Positions 18,169 through 27,181 of a DNA stretch of 64,000 bases are shown here, piece by piece. Made by a program: the position numbers and the translations under genes. The notes below the pieces were generated by a model. It was not told the DNA's origin. It ran no database searches and saw only the letters and a list, made by a program, of their open reading frames with translations. Each line of letters opens with the position of its first letter. Positions within the stretch are counted from its first letter, which is position 1. The stretch lies in contig NZ_JAPFPY010000010.1 in the NCBI RefSeq assembly GCF_026240945.1, positions 124,001 to 188,000 on the forward strand, read 5' to 3'. The stretch is from Mycolicibacterium sp. J2. Lineage in GTDB: Bacteria; Actinomycetota; Actinomycetes; Mycobacteriales; Mycobacteriaceae.

Positions 18169-21100
18169 GTGATGCCGAACGATATCCAAGACGAACGGCT
18201 CGAACGCCGCATCGCCGACTTGACCGCCAACGATCCCGAGTTCGCCGCGGCGCGGCCCGATCCGGCCGTGAGCAGGGCCGCCGAGGAACCCGGCCTCCGG
18301 TTGCCGCAGATCGTCCAGACCGTGTTGCAGGGCTACGCGCAGCGACCCGCACTGGGGCAGCGTGCCGTCGAATATGTCACCGATCCCGCCACCGGCCGGA
18401 CCACTGCCGCGCTACTCCCGCGCTTCGACACCATCACCTACGCCCAGTTGTGGGACCGCGTCCGCGCGGCCGCCGCGGCCCTGCATGCCTCCGGTCTCGC
18501 CGCAGGTGACCGGGTCGCCATCCTCGGGTTCACCAGCGCCGATTACACCGTGATCGACACGGCGCTCGGCCAGTTGGGTGCGGTATCGGTTCCCTTGCAA
18601 TCCAGTTCCACCGCGTCGGCACTGGCCCCGATTCTGACCGAGACCGAGCCGCGGATCATCGCCGCCAGCATCGACTATGTCGACGAGGCCGTCGAACTCG
18701 CGCGCACCGGGCATGCGCCCGACCGGGTGGTCGTCTTCGACTACCACTCGCAGGTCGACGATCACCGCGAAGCGTTGGCCGCCGCCACCGCCGCGCTCCC
18801 GGCCGGCGTCACCGTGGAACCCCTGACCGAGGTACTGGCCCGCGGCGCCGACCTGCCGCCGGCCCCGGCCCCGAGCACCGACGACCCGAATCCGCTGTCG
18901 TTGCTCATCTACACGTCGGGCAGTACGGGCGCGCCGAAGGGCGCGATGTACCTGGAGAGCCAGGTCACCTCGTTCTGGCAGCGTTCCACCGACTCGTGGT
19001 TCGGCCCCAGCGTCGCGTCGATCAACCTCAACTTCATGCCGATGAGCCACGTGATGGGGCGCGGCATCCTGTACCTGACGCTGGCCGCCGGCGGCACCTG
19101 CTACTTCGCCGCCCGTGCCGATCTGTCCACGCTGCTCGAAGACCTGGCGTTGGCCCGCCCCACCGAGCTGAACTTCGTGCCCCGCGTCTGGGAGATGCTC
19201 TACCAGGAATTCCAGAGCCGAACCAGTCACGGCGCGGACGAGGATGAGGTGCTCGCCGACATGCGGCAGAACCTCCTCGGTGGCCGCTACGTGGACGCGA
19301 TGACGGGCTCGGCGCCGATCACCGACGCACTGAAGGCCTGGGTGGAGCACTTCCTCGGTATCCACCTGCGCGAGGGTTACGGCTCCACCGAGGCCGGCAT
19401 GGTGTTCTTCGACGGCCTGGTGCAGCGCCCGCCGACCATCGACTACAAGCTGGTGGACGTCCCCGAACTCGGCTATCACCGGACCGATCAGCCGTATCCA
19501 CGCGGCGAATTACTGGTGAAGACCGTCAACCTGTTCCCCGGCTACTACAAGCGCCCGGAAGTCACCGCCGGGGTGTTCGACGAGGACGGGTTCTACCGGA
19601 CCGGCGATATCGTCGCCGAACTCGGACCCGACCAGATCCGGTACGTGGACCGCCGTAACAACGTGCTCAAGCTGGCCCAGGGTGAGTTCGTCACGCTGGC
19701 CAAGCTGGAGGCCGCGTTCAGCAACAACAGTCCGCTGATCCGGCAGATCTACGTCTACGGCAACAGCGCCCAGCCCTACCTGCTCGCCGTGGTGGTGCCG
19801 ACCCCGGATGCGCTGGCGGGCTTCGCCGACGAGGTTGCCCTCAAGCGTGCGATCGCCGAGTCGCTGCAGGATGTGGCCAAGGCCCAGGACCTGCAGAGTT
19901 ACGAGGTCCCCCGTGACTTCCTAATCGAGACAACACCTTTCACCGTGGAGAACGGTCTGCTGACCGGTATCCGCAAGCTGGCCTGGCCCAAGCTGAAGGC
20001 GCACTACGGTCCCGCGCTGGAGGATCTCTACGCCGAACTGGCCGACGGGCAAGCCCGCGAACTGCGGGCACTGCGGGCCGAAGGGGCGCAGGCACCGGTC
20101 ATCGAGACGGTGTCGCGCGCCGCCGCGGCGCTGTTGGGTGCCGCCACCGCCGATGTGGCGCCGGATGCGCATTTCACCGATCTGGGTGGGGATTCGTTGT
20201 CGGCGTTGACGTTCGGGAATCTGCTGCAGGAGATCTTCGGGGTCGAGGTGCCGGTGTCGGTGATCGTGAGCCCCACCTCCGATCTGGCGGCGATCGCGGC
20301 GCATATCGAGACGCAGCGTGCCGGCGGTACGGGCCGGCCGACCTTCGCCTCGGTGCACGGCCGGCACGCCGCTGAGGTGTCGGCAAGCGAGCTCACCCTG
20401 GACAAGTTCATCGATGCCGCGACATTGGCGGCGGCGCCGTCACTTCCCAAGGCGGGCAGCGAGATCCGCACGGTGCTGCTGACCGGTGCCACCGGCTTCC
20501 TGGGCCGCTATCTGGCCCTGGAGTGGCTGGAACGGATGGACCTGGTCGACGGGAAGCTGATCTGCCTGGTGCGGGCACGCAGCAACGAGGAGGCGCGGGC
20601 CCGGCTGGACAAGACCTTCGACAGTGCCGGACCCAACAGCGGCGGCGATCCGAAGTTGTTGGCGCACTACCAGGAACTGGCGGCTGACCACCTGGAGGTC
20701 ATCGCCGGTGACAAGGGCGAGGCCGACCTCGGACTGGACAAAGCCACCTGGCAGCGACTGGCCGACACGGTGGACCTGGTCGTCGACCCGGCGGCGCTGG
20801 TGAATCACGTGTTGCCCTACAGCGAGCTGTTCGGGCCCAATGCGCTTGGTACCGCAGAGCTGATCCGCATCGCGCTGACCACCACGATCAAGCCGTTCGC
20901 CTATGTGTCGACGATCGGCGTCGGTGACCAGATCGAGCCGGGCAAATTCGTCGAGGACGCCGACGTTCGGGTGATGAGCGCGGTGCGCGCGATCAACGAC
21001 AACTACGCCAACGGGTACGGCACCAGCAAGTGGGCCGGTGAGGTGCTGCTGCGCGAAGCGCACGACCTGGCCGGGTTGCCGGTCTCGGTGTTCCGCTGCG

Positions 21101-21684
21101 ACATGATCCTGGCCGACACCAGTTATGCCGGACAGCTCAACCTGCCGGACATGTTCACCCGGATGATGCTGAGCCTCGTCGCAACCGGTATCGCCCCGGA
21201 ATCGTTCTACCAGTTGGATTCCGACGGTCGACGGCAACGGGCGCACTACGACGGGCTGCCGGTGGAGTTCATCGCCGAGGCCATCTCGACCCTTGCAGCG
21301 CACGTTGCCGAATCGGACGGGGCGTTCGAGACCTACCACGTGATGAACCCCTACGACGACGGCTTCAGCATGGACACCTTCGTCGACTGGCTGATCGACG
21401 CGGGCTACAAGATCGAGCGGGTCGGTGAATACAGCCAGTGGCTGTCGCGGTTCGAGACCGCACTGCGGTCTCTGCCGGACAAGCAGCGCCAGGCGTCACT
21501 GATGCCTCTGCTGCACAACTACCAGCAACCGGAGATCCCGGTGCGGGGTTCGATCGCACCTACCGACGTGTTCCGCGCCGCGGTGCAGGACGCGAAAATC
21601 GGCCCGGACAAGGACATCCCGCATGTCAGCGCGCCGGTGATCGTGAAGTACATCACCGATCTGCAATTGCTGGGCCTGCTCTAA
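18169..21684 (+). CDS. car: Carboxylic acid reductase (CAR, FadD9-type), copy 2
   Basis: 1171 residues with the same adenylation, carrier and reductase layout as copy 1. Visible marks are [20 protein letters not shown] with Ser676 as the phosphopantetheine site, TGATGFLG, and YGTSKWAGE. Compared with copy 1 it has small insertions, for example in the segment after the carrier and in [10 protein letters not shown] near residue 820. Its adenylation domain and N-terminus ([13 protein letters not shown]) differ much more than its downstream half, so the two enzymes may select different acids while sharing the same reduction step. A strong terminator follows. Confidence 0.93.
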   Translation: MMPNDIQDERLERRIADLTANDPEFAAARPDPAVSRAAEEPGLRLPQIVQTVLQGYAQRPALGQRAVEYVTDPATGRTTAALLPRFDTITYAQLWDRVRAAAAALHASGLAAGDRVAILGFTSADYTVIDTALGQLGAVSVPLQSSSTASALAPILTETEPRIIAASIDYVDEAVELARTGHAPDRVVVFDYHSQVDDHREALAAATAALPAGVTVEPLTEVLARGADLPPAPAPSTDDPNPLSLLIYTSGSTGAPKGAMYLESQVTSFWQRSTDSWFGPSVASINLNFMPMSHVMGRGILYLTLAAGGTCYFAARADLSTLLEDLALARPTELNFVPRVWEMLYQEFQSRTSHGADEDEVLADMRQNLLGGRYVDAMTGSAPITDALKAWVEHFLGIHLREGYGSTEAGMVFFDGLVQRPPTIDYKLVDVPELGYHRTDQPYPRGELLVKTVNLFPGYYKRPEVTAGVFDEDGFYRTGDIVAELGPDQIRYVDRRNNVLKLAQGEFVTLAKLEAAFSNNSPLIRQIYVYGNSAQPYLLAVVVPTPDALAGFADEVALKRAIAESLQDVAKAQDLQSYEVPRDFLIETTPFTVENGLLTGIRKLAWPKLKAHYGPALEDLYAELADGQARELRALRAEGAQAPVIETVSRAAAALLGAATADVAPDAHFTDLGGDSLSALTFGNLLQEIFGVEVPVSVIVSPTSDLAAIAAHIETQRAGGTGRPTFASVHGRHAAEVSASELTLDKFIDAATLAAAPSLPKAGSEIRTVLLTGATGFLGRYLALEWLERMDLVDGKLICLVRARSNEEARARLDKTFDSAGPNSGGDPKLLAHYQELAADHLEVIAGDKGEADLGLDKATWQRLADTVDLVVDPAALVNHVLPYSELFGPNALGTAELIRIALTTTIKPFAYVSTIGVGDQIEPGKFVEDADVRVMSAVRAINDNYANGYGTSKWAGEVLLREAHDLAGLPVSVFRCDMILADTSYAGQLNLPDMFTRMMLSLVATGIAPESFYQLDSDGRRQRAHYDGLPVEFIAEAISTLAAHVAESDGAFETYHVMNPYDDGFSMDTFVDWLIDAGYKIERVGEYSQWLSRFETALRSLPDKQRQASLMPLLHNYQQPEIPVRGSIAPTDVFRAAVQDAKIGPDKDIPHVSAPVIVKYITDLQLLGLL
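20155..20623 (+). repeat. Partner of the shared CAR tract
   Basis: This is the copy-2 counterpart of 16501-16969. Both copies share unusual codons here (runs of TTG, GAT and TCG where the flanks prefer CTG, GAC and TCC), as expected if one template replaced the other. Confidence 0.85.
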
Positions 21685-21708
21685 CCGCTTGCGGGTTAGG
21701 CCGTGACA

Positions 21709-21740
21709 AAAGTGGGGCGCCCTCTCGGGTGCCCCACTTT
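21709..21740. terminator. Bidirectional terminator between CAR copy 2 and the PPOX gene
   Basis: AAAGTGGGGC (21709-21718) pairs perfectly with GCCCCACTTT (21731-21740), and the stem continues through G-T, C-G, C-G and C-G pairs to a TCTC loop. The A-rich left and T-rich right flanks suit termination from both sides of these convergent genes. Confidence 0.8.
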
Positions 21741-21747
21741 CGTCGGT

Positions 21748-22158
21748 TCACGCGTGCCAGGACGACCAATGGTGCACGGTGATCGCCACCACCGGACCGT
21801 CGAGCGCGGTCCGCTCGTATTGCCGGTACTTGGCGCGCAACAACGCGTAACCGATCGCCATCTGTTCACCGTGCGGGTGGATTTCGGCGGTTCCGTCGGC
21901 GCGCACCCACCACAACTGCGTCCAATCGTCGGTGTAGTGCTCGGCCAGCAGGCTGACCCGCGGGTTGGCCTCGATATTGGCCAGCCGCCGTAACCGCTGT
22001 GTCGACTTCCGCTTCGCGTCCACCGCGGTGTACACCGTGTCGCCGCTGACGGCGAACACCACCGGAACCAGATGGGGGATGTCGTCGGCGGCCGTGGCGA
22101 GCACGGCCACGGGGGCCGCGGCGAACGACTCCACCCAAGTCGGGTCCGTCGCAGTCAT
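21748..22158 (-). CDS. PPOX-class (F420-dependent type) oxidoreductase
   Basis: 136 residues forming a split beta-barrel flavin/F420-binding domain of the pyridoxamine-phosphate-oxidase type. It begins [20 protein letters not shown], followed by a typical [20 protein letters not shown] strand pair and [18 protein letters not shown]. That pattern fits the actinobacterial subgroup that uses F420 rather than FMN. The reaction is unknown. The gene overlaps the upstream one-TM gene by 4 bp and is probably co-expressed with it. Confidence 0.82.
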   Translation of the reverse strand: MTATDPTWVESFAAAPVAVLATAADDIPHLVPVVFAVSGDTVYTAVDAKRKSTQRLRRLANIEANPRVSLLAEHYTDDWTQLWWVRADGTAEIHPHGEQMAIGYALLRAKYRQYERTALDGPVVAITVHHWSSWHA

Positions 22159-22712
22159 CGTGCCGTCCTGGGCTGCGGCGCAACGCTGATCGGCGGCCGG
22201 GTCACGTTGATCCTGGGTTTGGATGGCGGCTCACTGGGCTGCCGGGGCGCCGGCCAGGACTGCTCGGGCGCCGGCTCCGGCGGGGGAGGCGGTGGTGGCG
22301 GCGGGGGAGGCGGCGGTGCCGGCGGCTCGGTCGACAACGGGGTGGTGGTCGGCGTCGCACTCGGCGTGCTGCTGACCTGGTCCACCGGTTCGTCGTCGCT
22401 CGAGCCGGAGAAGGCGAGCAGCACCACCGACACCACCAGTGCGACCGCCGCGGCGCCCAGCGCCAACAGGGCCAGGGTCGCCCGCTGCGTGCGATACCAC
22501 GGCGGCGGCGGAGGTTTGAACGTCCACGTCCCAGTGTTGAACGCGTCGAACGGTCCGGTCTGCGGTTCGGCTGGTGCGGCCACCGGTTCGTAGAGCCGCG
22601 GGTCATCCCACACGCTGGCGTTGTGCCCCGTCCAGCCAGGCTGGACGGCGCCGAGATCGGCCGGATCGGCGGTTCCGTGCACCCCCGGATCCGGAGCCTC
22701 GCGTTCACCCAC
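22155..22712 (-). CDS. One-TM protein with proline-rich outer tail
   Basis: 185 residues from the GTG at 22712 ([10 protein letters not shown]), which has a G-rich stretch just upstream; the open frame extends 30 residues further without a good start signal. The N-terminal half is hydrophilic and ends [14 protein letters not shown], then comes one membrane helix ([19 protein letters not shown]), then a Ser/Thr/Pro tail with a run of 14 prolines. The tail should face the envelope. It resembles the 8266-8664 protein in design. Function unknown; the coupled downstream gene is a PPOX protein. Confidence 0.68.
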   Translation of the reverse strand: MGEREAPDPGVHGTADPADLGAVQPGWTGHNASVWDDPRLYEPVAAPAEPQTGPFDAFNTGTWTFKPPPPPWYRTQRATLALLALGAAAVALVVSVVLLAFSGSSDDEPVDQVSSTPSATPTTTPLSTEPPAPPPPPPPPPPPPPEPAPEQSWPAPRQPSEPPSKPRINVTRPPISVAPQPRTAR

Positions 22713-22934
22713 CCCCCGATGGTATGTGCCGACCTGCGCAGATGCCGGTTCCGGCCGTGTCGGCACGCCGGATCGCCTGCAGCGGCCGCCGTCATCCGGC
22801 ATTTCGTGAAGGCCCGTCGCGGACCCGAACGCGCCGGTAGGGTCGGTCTGCGTTCATTGCAGGTTCATCGCCGCAGGCGGATCGTGACACCGGAACGTCA
22901 CCGGTCGGCCGCTTGCTCAACGGAGGGTTTGCGC

Positions 22935-24068
22935 ATGAAGAAATCTGGGCTGAACACGACGGGTCTGTTGGCGATGACCGCCGCCGCGCTGCTTGCCGCG
23001 GGGTTGGTCACCTCCTGCGCGCCGCCGGAGAAGAAGGACGGGCAGGGTGGCAATGCGGCGAGCACGGCGACCTCGGCCGCAGACTTCGGCGGCATGGACG
23101 GCCTGATCGCGGCGGCCAAGAAGGAGGGCGAACTCAACGTCATCGCCCTGCCGCCGGACTGGGCCAACTACGGCGCCATCATCGAGGCCTTCACCGCCAA
23201 GTACGGCATCAAGGTCAACTCCGCCCAGCCGGGGGCCAGCAGCCAGGAGGAAATCAACGCCGCTCAGCAGCAGAAGGGCCGCAGCACGGCGCCCGATGTG
23301 TTCGACCTGGGGCAGTCGGTGGCGTTGGCCAACACCGGTATGTTCGCGCCGTACAAGGTGGAGCATTTCGCCGAGATATCGGACTCGTTCAAGGACCCGG
23401 ACGGCCGGTGGGTCAACGACTACGGCGGCTACATGTCGATCGGCTACGACTCGGCCAAGGTCGGTGTCATCGCCGGTGTGGACGACCTGATGAAGCCCGA
23501 GCTGAAGGGGAAGGTGGCACTCAACGGCGACCCGACCCAGGCCGGGGCCGCGTTCTCCGGGGTGATGATGGTCGCGGTAGCCCAGGGCGGCTCACCGGAC
23601 GATATCGCCCCGGGCGTCGAGTTCTTCCGCAAACTCAACCAGGCGGGCAACTTCCTTCCGGTGGATCCGACGCCGGCCACCATCGCCTCCGGCCAGACGC
23701 CGGTGGTGATCGACTGGGACTACCTCAATGTCGCGCAGGCCAAGAAGGTGCCCACCTGGAAGGTGGCCATCCCGCACAACGCCGCGGTGGCCGGGTACTA
23801 CTTCCAGGCCATCAACTCCGAGGCACCGCACCCGGCCGCGGCGCGGCTGTGGCAGGAATTCTTGTACAGCGACCAAGGCCAGAACCTGTACCTGGCGGGC
23901 GGTGCCCGGCCGGTGCGGGCCGACTCGATGGTGACCAAGGGCACGATCGACCGAGCGACATATGGCACGCTGCCACCGGTGGACGGCGCAGCCACCTTCG
24001 TCTCCGTCGAGCAGAACAAGAAGGCCACCGACTATCTGAAAGCCAACTGGGCCAAGGCGATCGGTTGA
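22935..24068 (+). CDS. ABC transporter substrate-binding lipoprotein
   Basis: 377 residues from the ATG at 22935, preceded by GGAGGG. The signal peptide ends in lipobox VTSC, so the mature protein is lipid-anchored. The body is a periplasmic-binding fold of the iron, polyamine, thiamine or phosphonate group: GELNVIALPPDWANYGAIIEAF at the start, then APDVFDLGQS and WVNDYGGYMSIGYDS. The ligand cannot be told from sequence. Four genes (22935-26846) overlap each other by 4-13 bp and form one importer operon. Confidence 0.87.
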   Translation: MKKSGLNTTGLLAMTAAALLAAGLVTSCAPPEKKDGQGGNAASTATSAADFGGMDGLIAAAKKEGELNVIALPPDWANYGAIIEAFTAKYGIKVNSAQPGASSQEEINAAQQQKGRSTAPDVFDLGQSVALANTGMFAPYKVEHFAEISDSFKDPDGRWVNDYGGYMSIGYDSAKVGVIAGVDDLMKPELKGKVALNGDPTQAGAAFSGVMMVAVAQGGSPDDIAPGVEFFRKLNQAGNFLPVDPTPATIASGQTPVVIDWDYLNVAQAKKVPTWKVAIPHNAAVAGYYFQAINSEAPHPAAARLWQEFLYSDQGQNLYLAGGARPVRADSMVTKGTIDRATYGTLPPVDGAATFVSVEQNKKATDYLKANWAKAIG

Positions 24069-24916
24069 CGCCGGTGCGTCGCGTCCGTGAGGTGCTACCG
24101 CTGCTGCCATTCCTGGCGGTGGTGACGGTGTTCTTGATCATCCCGACGGTGACGGTGCTGGTGAACGCGTTCGTGGTGGACGGGCGATTCTCACCGGAGC
24201 GGCTCACCGCGTTGTTCAGCGAGGCGCCGCTGGCGGCGTTGGGCCGCAGCCTGTTGCTCTCGGGCAGCACCGCACTGATCGGCGCGGTGTTCGGGGCGTT
24301 GTTGTGTTGGCTGATCGCCGGTAGTTCGCCGCGTTCCCTGGTGCGCCGGGTGGTGCTGTCGTTGTGCAGTGTGCTGGCCCAGTTCGGTGGTGTCGCACTG
24401 GCCTTCGCGTTCCTGGCGACCATCGGGCTCAACGGTGTGCTGACGGTGTGGGCGCAGCAGACCTTCGGCTGGGACCTCGCCGGATCGGGCTGGCTTTACG
24501 GGTTGCCCGGACTGATCCTGGTGTACAGCTACTTCCAGATCCCCCTGATGGTCATCGTCTTCCTCCCTGCGCTGGAAGGACTGCGCGTGCAATGGCGCGA
24601 GGCCGCCGTCAGCCTCGGCGCCGGGCCATGGCGGTACTGGCGTGAGGTGGGCGTCCCGCTGTTGACGCCCGCCTTCCTCGGGTCACTGCTGTTGTTGTTC
24701 GCCAACGCTTTTGCCGCGTACGCGACTGCGGCGGCGCTGGTCAGCCAGGGCAGCCCGATCGTGCCGCTGCTCATCCGGGCCGCGTTGACCAGTGAGGTGG
24801 TGCTCGGGCAGTCCGGCTTCGCCTATGCGCTGGCGTTGGAGATGATCGTCGTCGTCGCCGTCGTGATGGTGGCCTACAACGCCCTGGTCCGGCGCACGGC
24901 GCGGTGGCTGACGTGA
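24065..24916 (+). CDS. ABC transporter permease (first subunit)
   Basis: About 283 residues, starting at a TTG whose last bases overlap the stop of the binding-protein gene; a GTG at 24074 is an alternative start. Six membrane helices are visible, and the coupling loop EAAVSLGAGPWRYWREVGVP has the EAA-G-P pattern that docks to the ATPase. It belongs to the PotB/FbpB-like permease family. Confidence 0.87.
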   Translation: MTPVRRVREVLPLLPFLAVVTVFLIIPTVTVLVNAFVVDGRFSPERLTALFSEAPLAALGRSLLLSGSTALIGAVFGALLCWLIAGSSPRSLVRRVVLSLCSVLAQFGGVALAFAFLATIGLNGVLTVWAQQTFGWDLAGSGWLYGLPGLILVYSYFQIPLMVIVFLPALEGLRVQWREAAVSLGAGPWRYWREVGVPLLTPAFLGSLLLLFANAFAAYATAAALVSQGSPIVPLLIRAALTSEVVLGQSGFAYALALEMIVVVAVVMVAYNALVRRTARWLT

Positions 24917-25671
24917 CGAAGGCGGTGCGCGGCGGGCTGTGGGTGTTGTTCGGCCTGTTCTTCCTGCTGCCGCTGTATGCGATGGCCGACTTCTCCACCA
25001 GGGACCCGCTCGGGGGTGGGCGCACGCTGGCGGCGTGGCACAGCCTGGTCAGTGATGACGAACTGGTCGCGGCGATCGTCACCTCGGTGCTGCTGGCGGT
25101 GCTGACGGTCGTGGCGATGCTCGCGGTACTGGTGCCGACGATGATCTGGGTTCGCCTGCGCACCCCATGGGCGCGCAAGCTCATCGAGTTCTTGTGCCTG
25201 CTGCCGTTGACCATTCCGGCGCTGGTGATCGTCGTCGGCCTGCGCAACGTGTACCTGTGGGTGACCTATCTGCTCGGGGAATCCGCACTCACCCTCACCT
25301 TCGTCTACATCGTGCTGGTGCTGCCGTTCGCCTACCGCGCCATCGACGCGGCGCTGTCGTCGATCGCCCTGACCACCCTGGCGGAGGCAGCGCGTTCACT
25401 GGGGGCCGGATGGTTCACCACCATCGCGCGGGTCATCGTGCCGAACATCCGGTCGGGCATCCTGGCGGCGGCGTTCATCTCGATCGCCGTGGTGCTCGGC
25501 GAGTACACGGTGGCCTCGCTGTCGGGCTTCATGACGTTGCCCGTGCAGATCGTGACGATCGGCAAGGCCGACGGCCCCACCTCGGTGGCCGCCTCGTTGG
25601 CCACTCTCATCTTCGGTTTCGTTCTGCTATTGGCGCTTTCATTGGTGACGAGAAGGGGGCGCCGCGGATGA
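24904..25671 (+). CDS. ABC transporter permease (second subunit)
   Basis: 255 residues with six helices. The coupling loop EAARSLGAGWFTTIARVIVP is in the C-terminal half, as in PotC-like subunits. It overlaps the first permease gene by 13 bp; a GTG at 24913 giving a 4-bp overlap is equally possible. It forms the heterodimeric channel with the first subunit. Confidence 0.86.
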   Translation: MADVTKAVRGGLWVLFGLFFLLPLYAMADFSTRDPLGGGRTLAAWHSLVSDDELVAAIVTSVLLAVLTVVAMLAVLVPTMIWVRLRTPWARKLIEFLCLLPLTIPALVIVVGLRNVYLWVTYLLGESALTLTFVYIVLVLPFAYRAIDAALSSIALTTLAEAARSLGAGWFTTIARVIVPNIRSGILAAAFISIAVVLGEYTVASLSGFMTLPVQIVTIGKADGPTSVAASLATLIFGFVLLLALSLVTRRGRRG

Positions 25672-26846
25672 CGGCCGGTGTCGCGGTGGAGTTGAAGGAC
25701 CTGAGTCGGCATTACGGGCCGGTGCGGGCGCTCGACGGGCTCACCTTGCGGATGGAGCCCGGCCAACTGGTCGCGCTGCTCGGTCCCTCGGGCTGCGGAA
25801 AGACGACCGCGCTGCGGATCCTGGCCGGCCTCGACGAGGCGAGTGCGGGCAGCGTCTGGGTCGACGGCCGAGATATCAGCCGGGTGCCGGCGAACAAACG
25901 TGATATCGGCATGGTGTTCCAGGCGTACAGCCTGTTTCCCCACCTGACGGTGCGGGACAATGTGGCATTCGGCCTGAAGATGCGCGGAATAGCCAAGCGG
26001 GACAGGCTGTCCCGTGCGCTGGAAATGCTGGACCTGGTGGGATTGGCGGCGCAGTCGGATCGCTACGCCGGTGAGCTTTCCGGCGGTCAGCAGCAGCGCG
26101 TTGCCCTGGCCCGTGCATTGGCCATCCAGCCAAGGGTGTTGCTTCTCGACGAACCGCTCTCGGCCCTGGATGCCAAGGTGCGCACCCAGCTGCGCGACGA
26201 GATCCGAAGGGTTCAACAGGAAGTCGGCATCACGACGCTGTTCGTCACCCACGACCAGGAGGAGGCGCTGGCCATCGCCGACCGGGTCGGCGTGATGAAT
26301 GCGGGCCGGCTGGAGCAGCTTGCCGCCCCCGCCGATCTGTACACGGCTCCGGCGACGCCGTTCGTGGCCGAGTTCGTCGGGCTGAGCAACCGCGTTCCGG
26401 CGGAGGTCATCGACGGCCGGGTGCTGTTGTGGGGCAGGGCTGTTCCGGCGCTGCCCGGATCGGTGACCGGTGCGGGGACGGCACTGGTTCGACCGGAGGC
26501 CGTGCGGTTGGCGGCCGGGGCGAGCGAAGCGACGGGATTGGCGGGCGGGGCGAGCGGAGCGACGGGATTGGCGGGCGGGGCGAGCGGAGCGACGGGATTG
26601 GCGGGCGGGGCGAGCGGAGCGACGGGATTGGCGGGCGGGGCGAGCGGAGCGACGGGATTGGCTACCGTGCAGTCGGTGTCGTTCCTCGGGGCGGTGTCGC
26701 GGGTCAGGGTGGCTCTCGCGGGAAGTGAGGCCAGCGGAAGTGAGGCCGGGGCGACGGTGCTGGCCCAGGTCGGCGGTGGTGCGTCGTTCACCGTCGGGCA
26801 GCGGGTCCGGGTCAGTGTGGAATCCGACGGTGTGCTGGTGGTCTAA
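25668..26846 (+). CDS. ABC transporter ATP-binding protein with repeat-expanded C-terminal domain
   Basis: 392 residues from the ATG at 25668. It has Walker A GPSGCGKTT, the LSGGQQQR signature, Walker B VLLLDEPLSALD and the switch His in FVTHDQ, so it should hydrolyse ATP. The C-terminal regulatory TOBE-like domain (about 240-392) is interrupted by about five copies of a 10-residue unit (ATGLAGGASG) encoded by a 30-bp tandem repeat at 26521-26662. The reading frame is kept. Its stop overlaps that of convergent espL by 3 bp. Confidence 0.88.
   Translation: MTAGVAVELKDLSRHYGPVRALDGLTLRMEPGQLVALLGPSGCGKTTALRILAGLDEASAGSVWVDGRDISRVPANKRDIGMVFQAYSLFPHLTVRDNVAFGLKMRGIAKRDRLSRALEMLDLVGLAAQSDRYAGELSGGQQQRVALARALAIQPRVLLLDEPLSALDAKVRTQLRDEIRRVQQEVGITTLFVTHDQEEALAIADRVGVMNAGRLEQLAAPADLYTAPATPFVAEFVGLSNRVPAEVIDGRVLLWGRAVPALPGSVTGAGTALVRPEAVRLAAGASEATGLAGGASGATGLAGGASGATGLAGGASGATGLAGGASGATGLATVQSVSFLGAVSRVRVALAGSEASGSEAGATVLAQVGGGASFTVGQRVRVSVESDGVLVV
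26521..26662 (+). repeat. 30-bp tandem repeat inside the ABC ATPase gene
   Basis: Units begin at 26521, 26551, 26581, 26611 and 26641 (the last is partial, 22 bp). The core CGAGCGGAGCGAC is followed by GGGATTGGCGGGCGGGG. The first unit differs at one base. Thirty is divisible by three, so copy changes keep the frame. The GAGCGnAGCGAC core recurs in the 38816-38938 repeat. Confidence 0.95.
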
Positions 26847-27181
26847 TCCCCGCCGGTGATCTCGGCGATGGCCTCGTTGAGCCGATCCTGGTCGGCGGCA
26901 ATGGAATCACTGGCCACCTCGGTGGCGTTGTGCAGCGCCTCGTTGAGCCGGTGGGACACCGTGTCGGAACCCAGCCGCAGCACACCGTCGGAAAGGTAGA
27001 CATCGACCAGATGGTGGTGGCCGTTGAGGGTCACCTCGACGGTCTCGGACTCGTCTGCCGCCGTGAATGACTCACCGGCCATTTTCTGAAGCTGGCTGTC
27101 CATCAGGTCCTGCAGGCGGCTGGCCTGGCGCAGCACGGCGGCCACCTGAGGATGCATGTCGTCGGTCGGTTCGAAGCTCAC
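26843..27181 (-). CDS. espL: ESX-1-associated YbaB/EbfC-like protein EspL
   Basis: 112 residues with the YbaB/EbfC fold: an N-terminal helix (VLRQASRLQDLMDSQLQKMA), a strand pair around ETVEVTLNGHHHLVDVYLS and a C-terminal helix (ISHRLNEALHNA-like). EspL of the ESX-1 locus has this size and fold and supports secretion of EspB-type substrates. The GTG start overlaps the espB stop. It is the last gene of the four-gene set and abuts the convergent ABC transporter with overlapping stops. Confidence 0.8.
   Translation of the reverse strand: MSFEPTDDMHPQVAAVLRQASRLQDLMDSQLQKMAGESFTAADESETVEVTLNGHHHLVDVYLSDGVLRLGSDTVSHRLNEALHNATEVASDSIAADQDRLNEAIAEITGGD

Noticed and set aside
14539..21684. The CAR pair considered as part of a natural-product gene cluster.
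   Set aside because: No other biosynthetic genes or phosphopantetheinyl transferase are adjacent, and terminators isolate each gene.
22913..24916. A 667-codon plus-strand frame from the binding-protein gene into the first permease.
   Set aside because: Only its last 283 codons read as a permease; the first part is out of frame with the clear lipoprotein at 22935-24068.
26521..26662. Tandem units considered as a CRISPR array.
   Set aside because: The units are contiguous with no unique spacers and are in frame within a gene; the same holds for 38816, 48595 and 55781.
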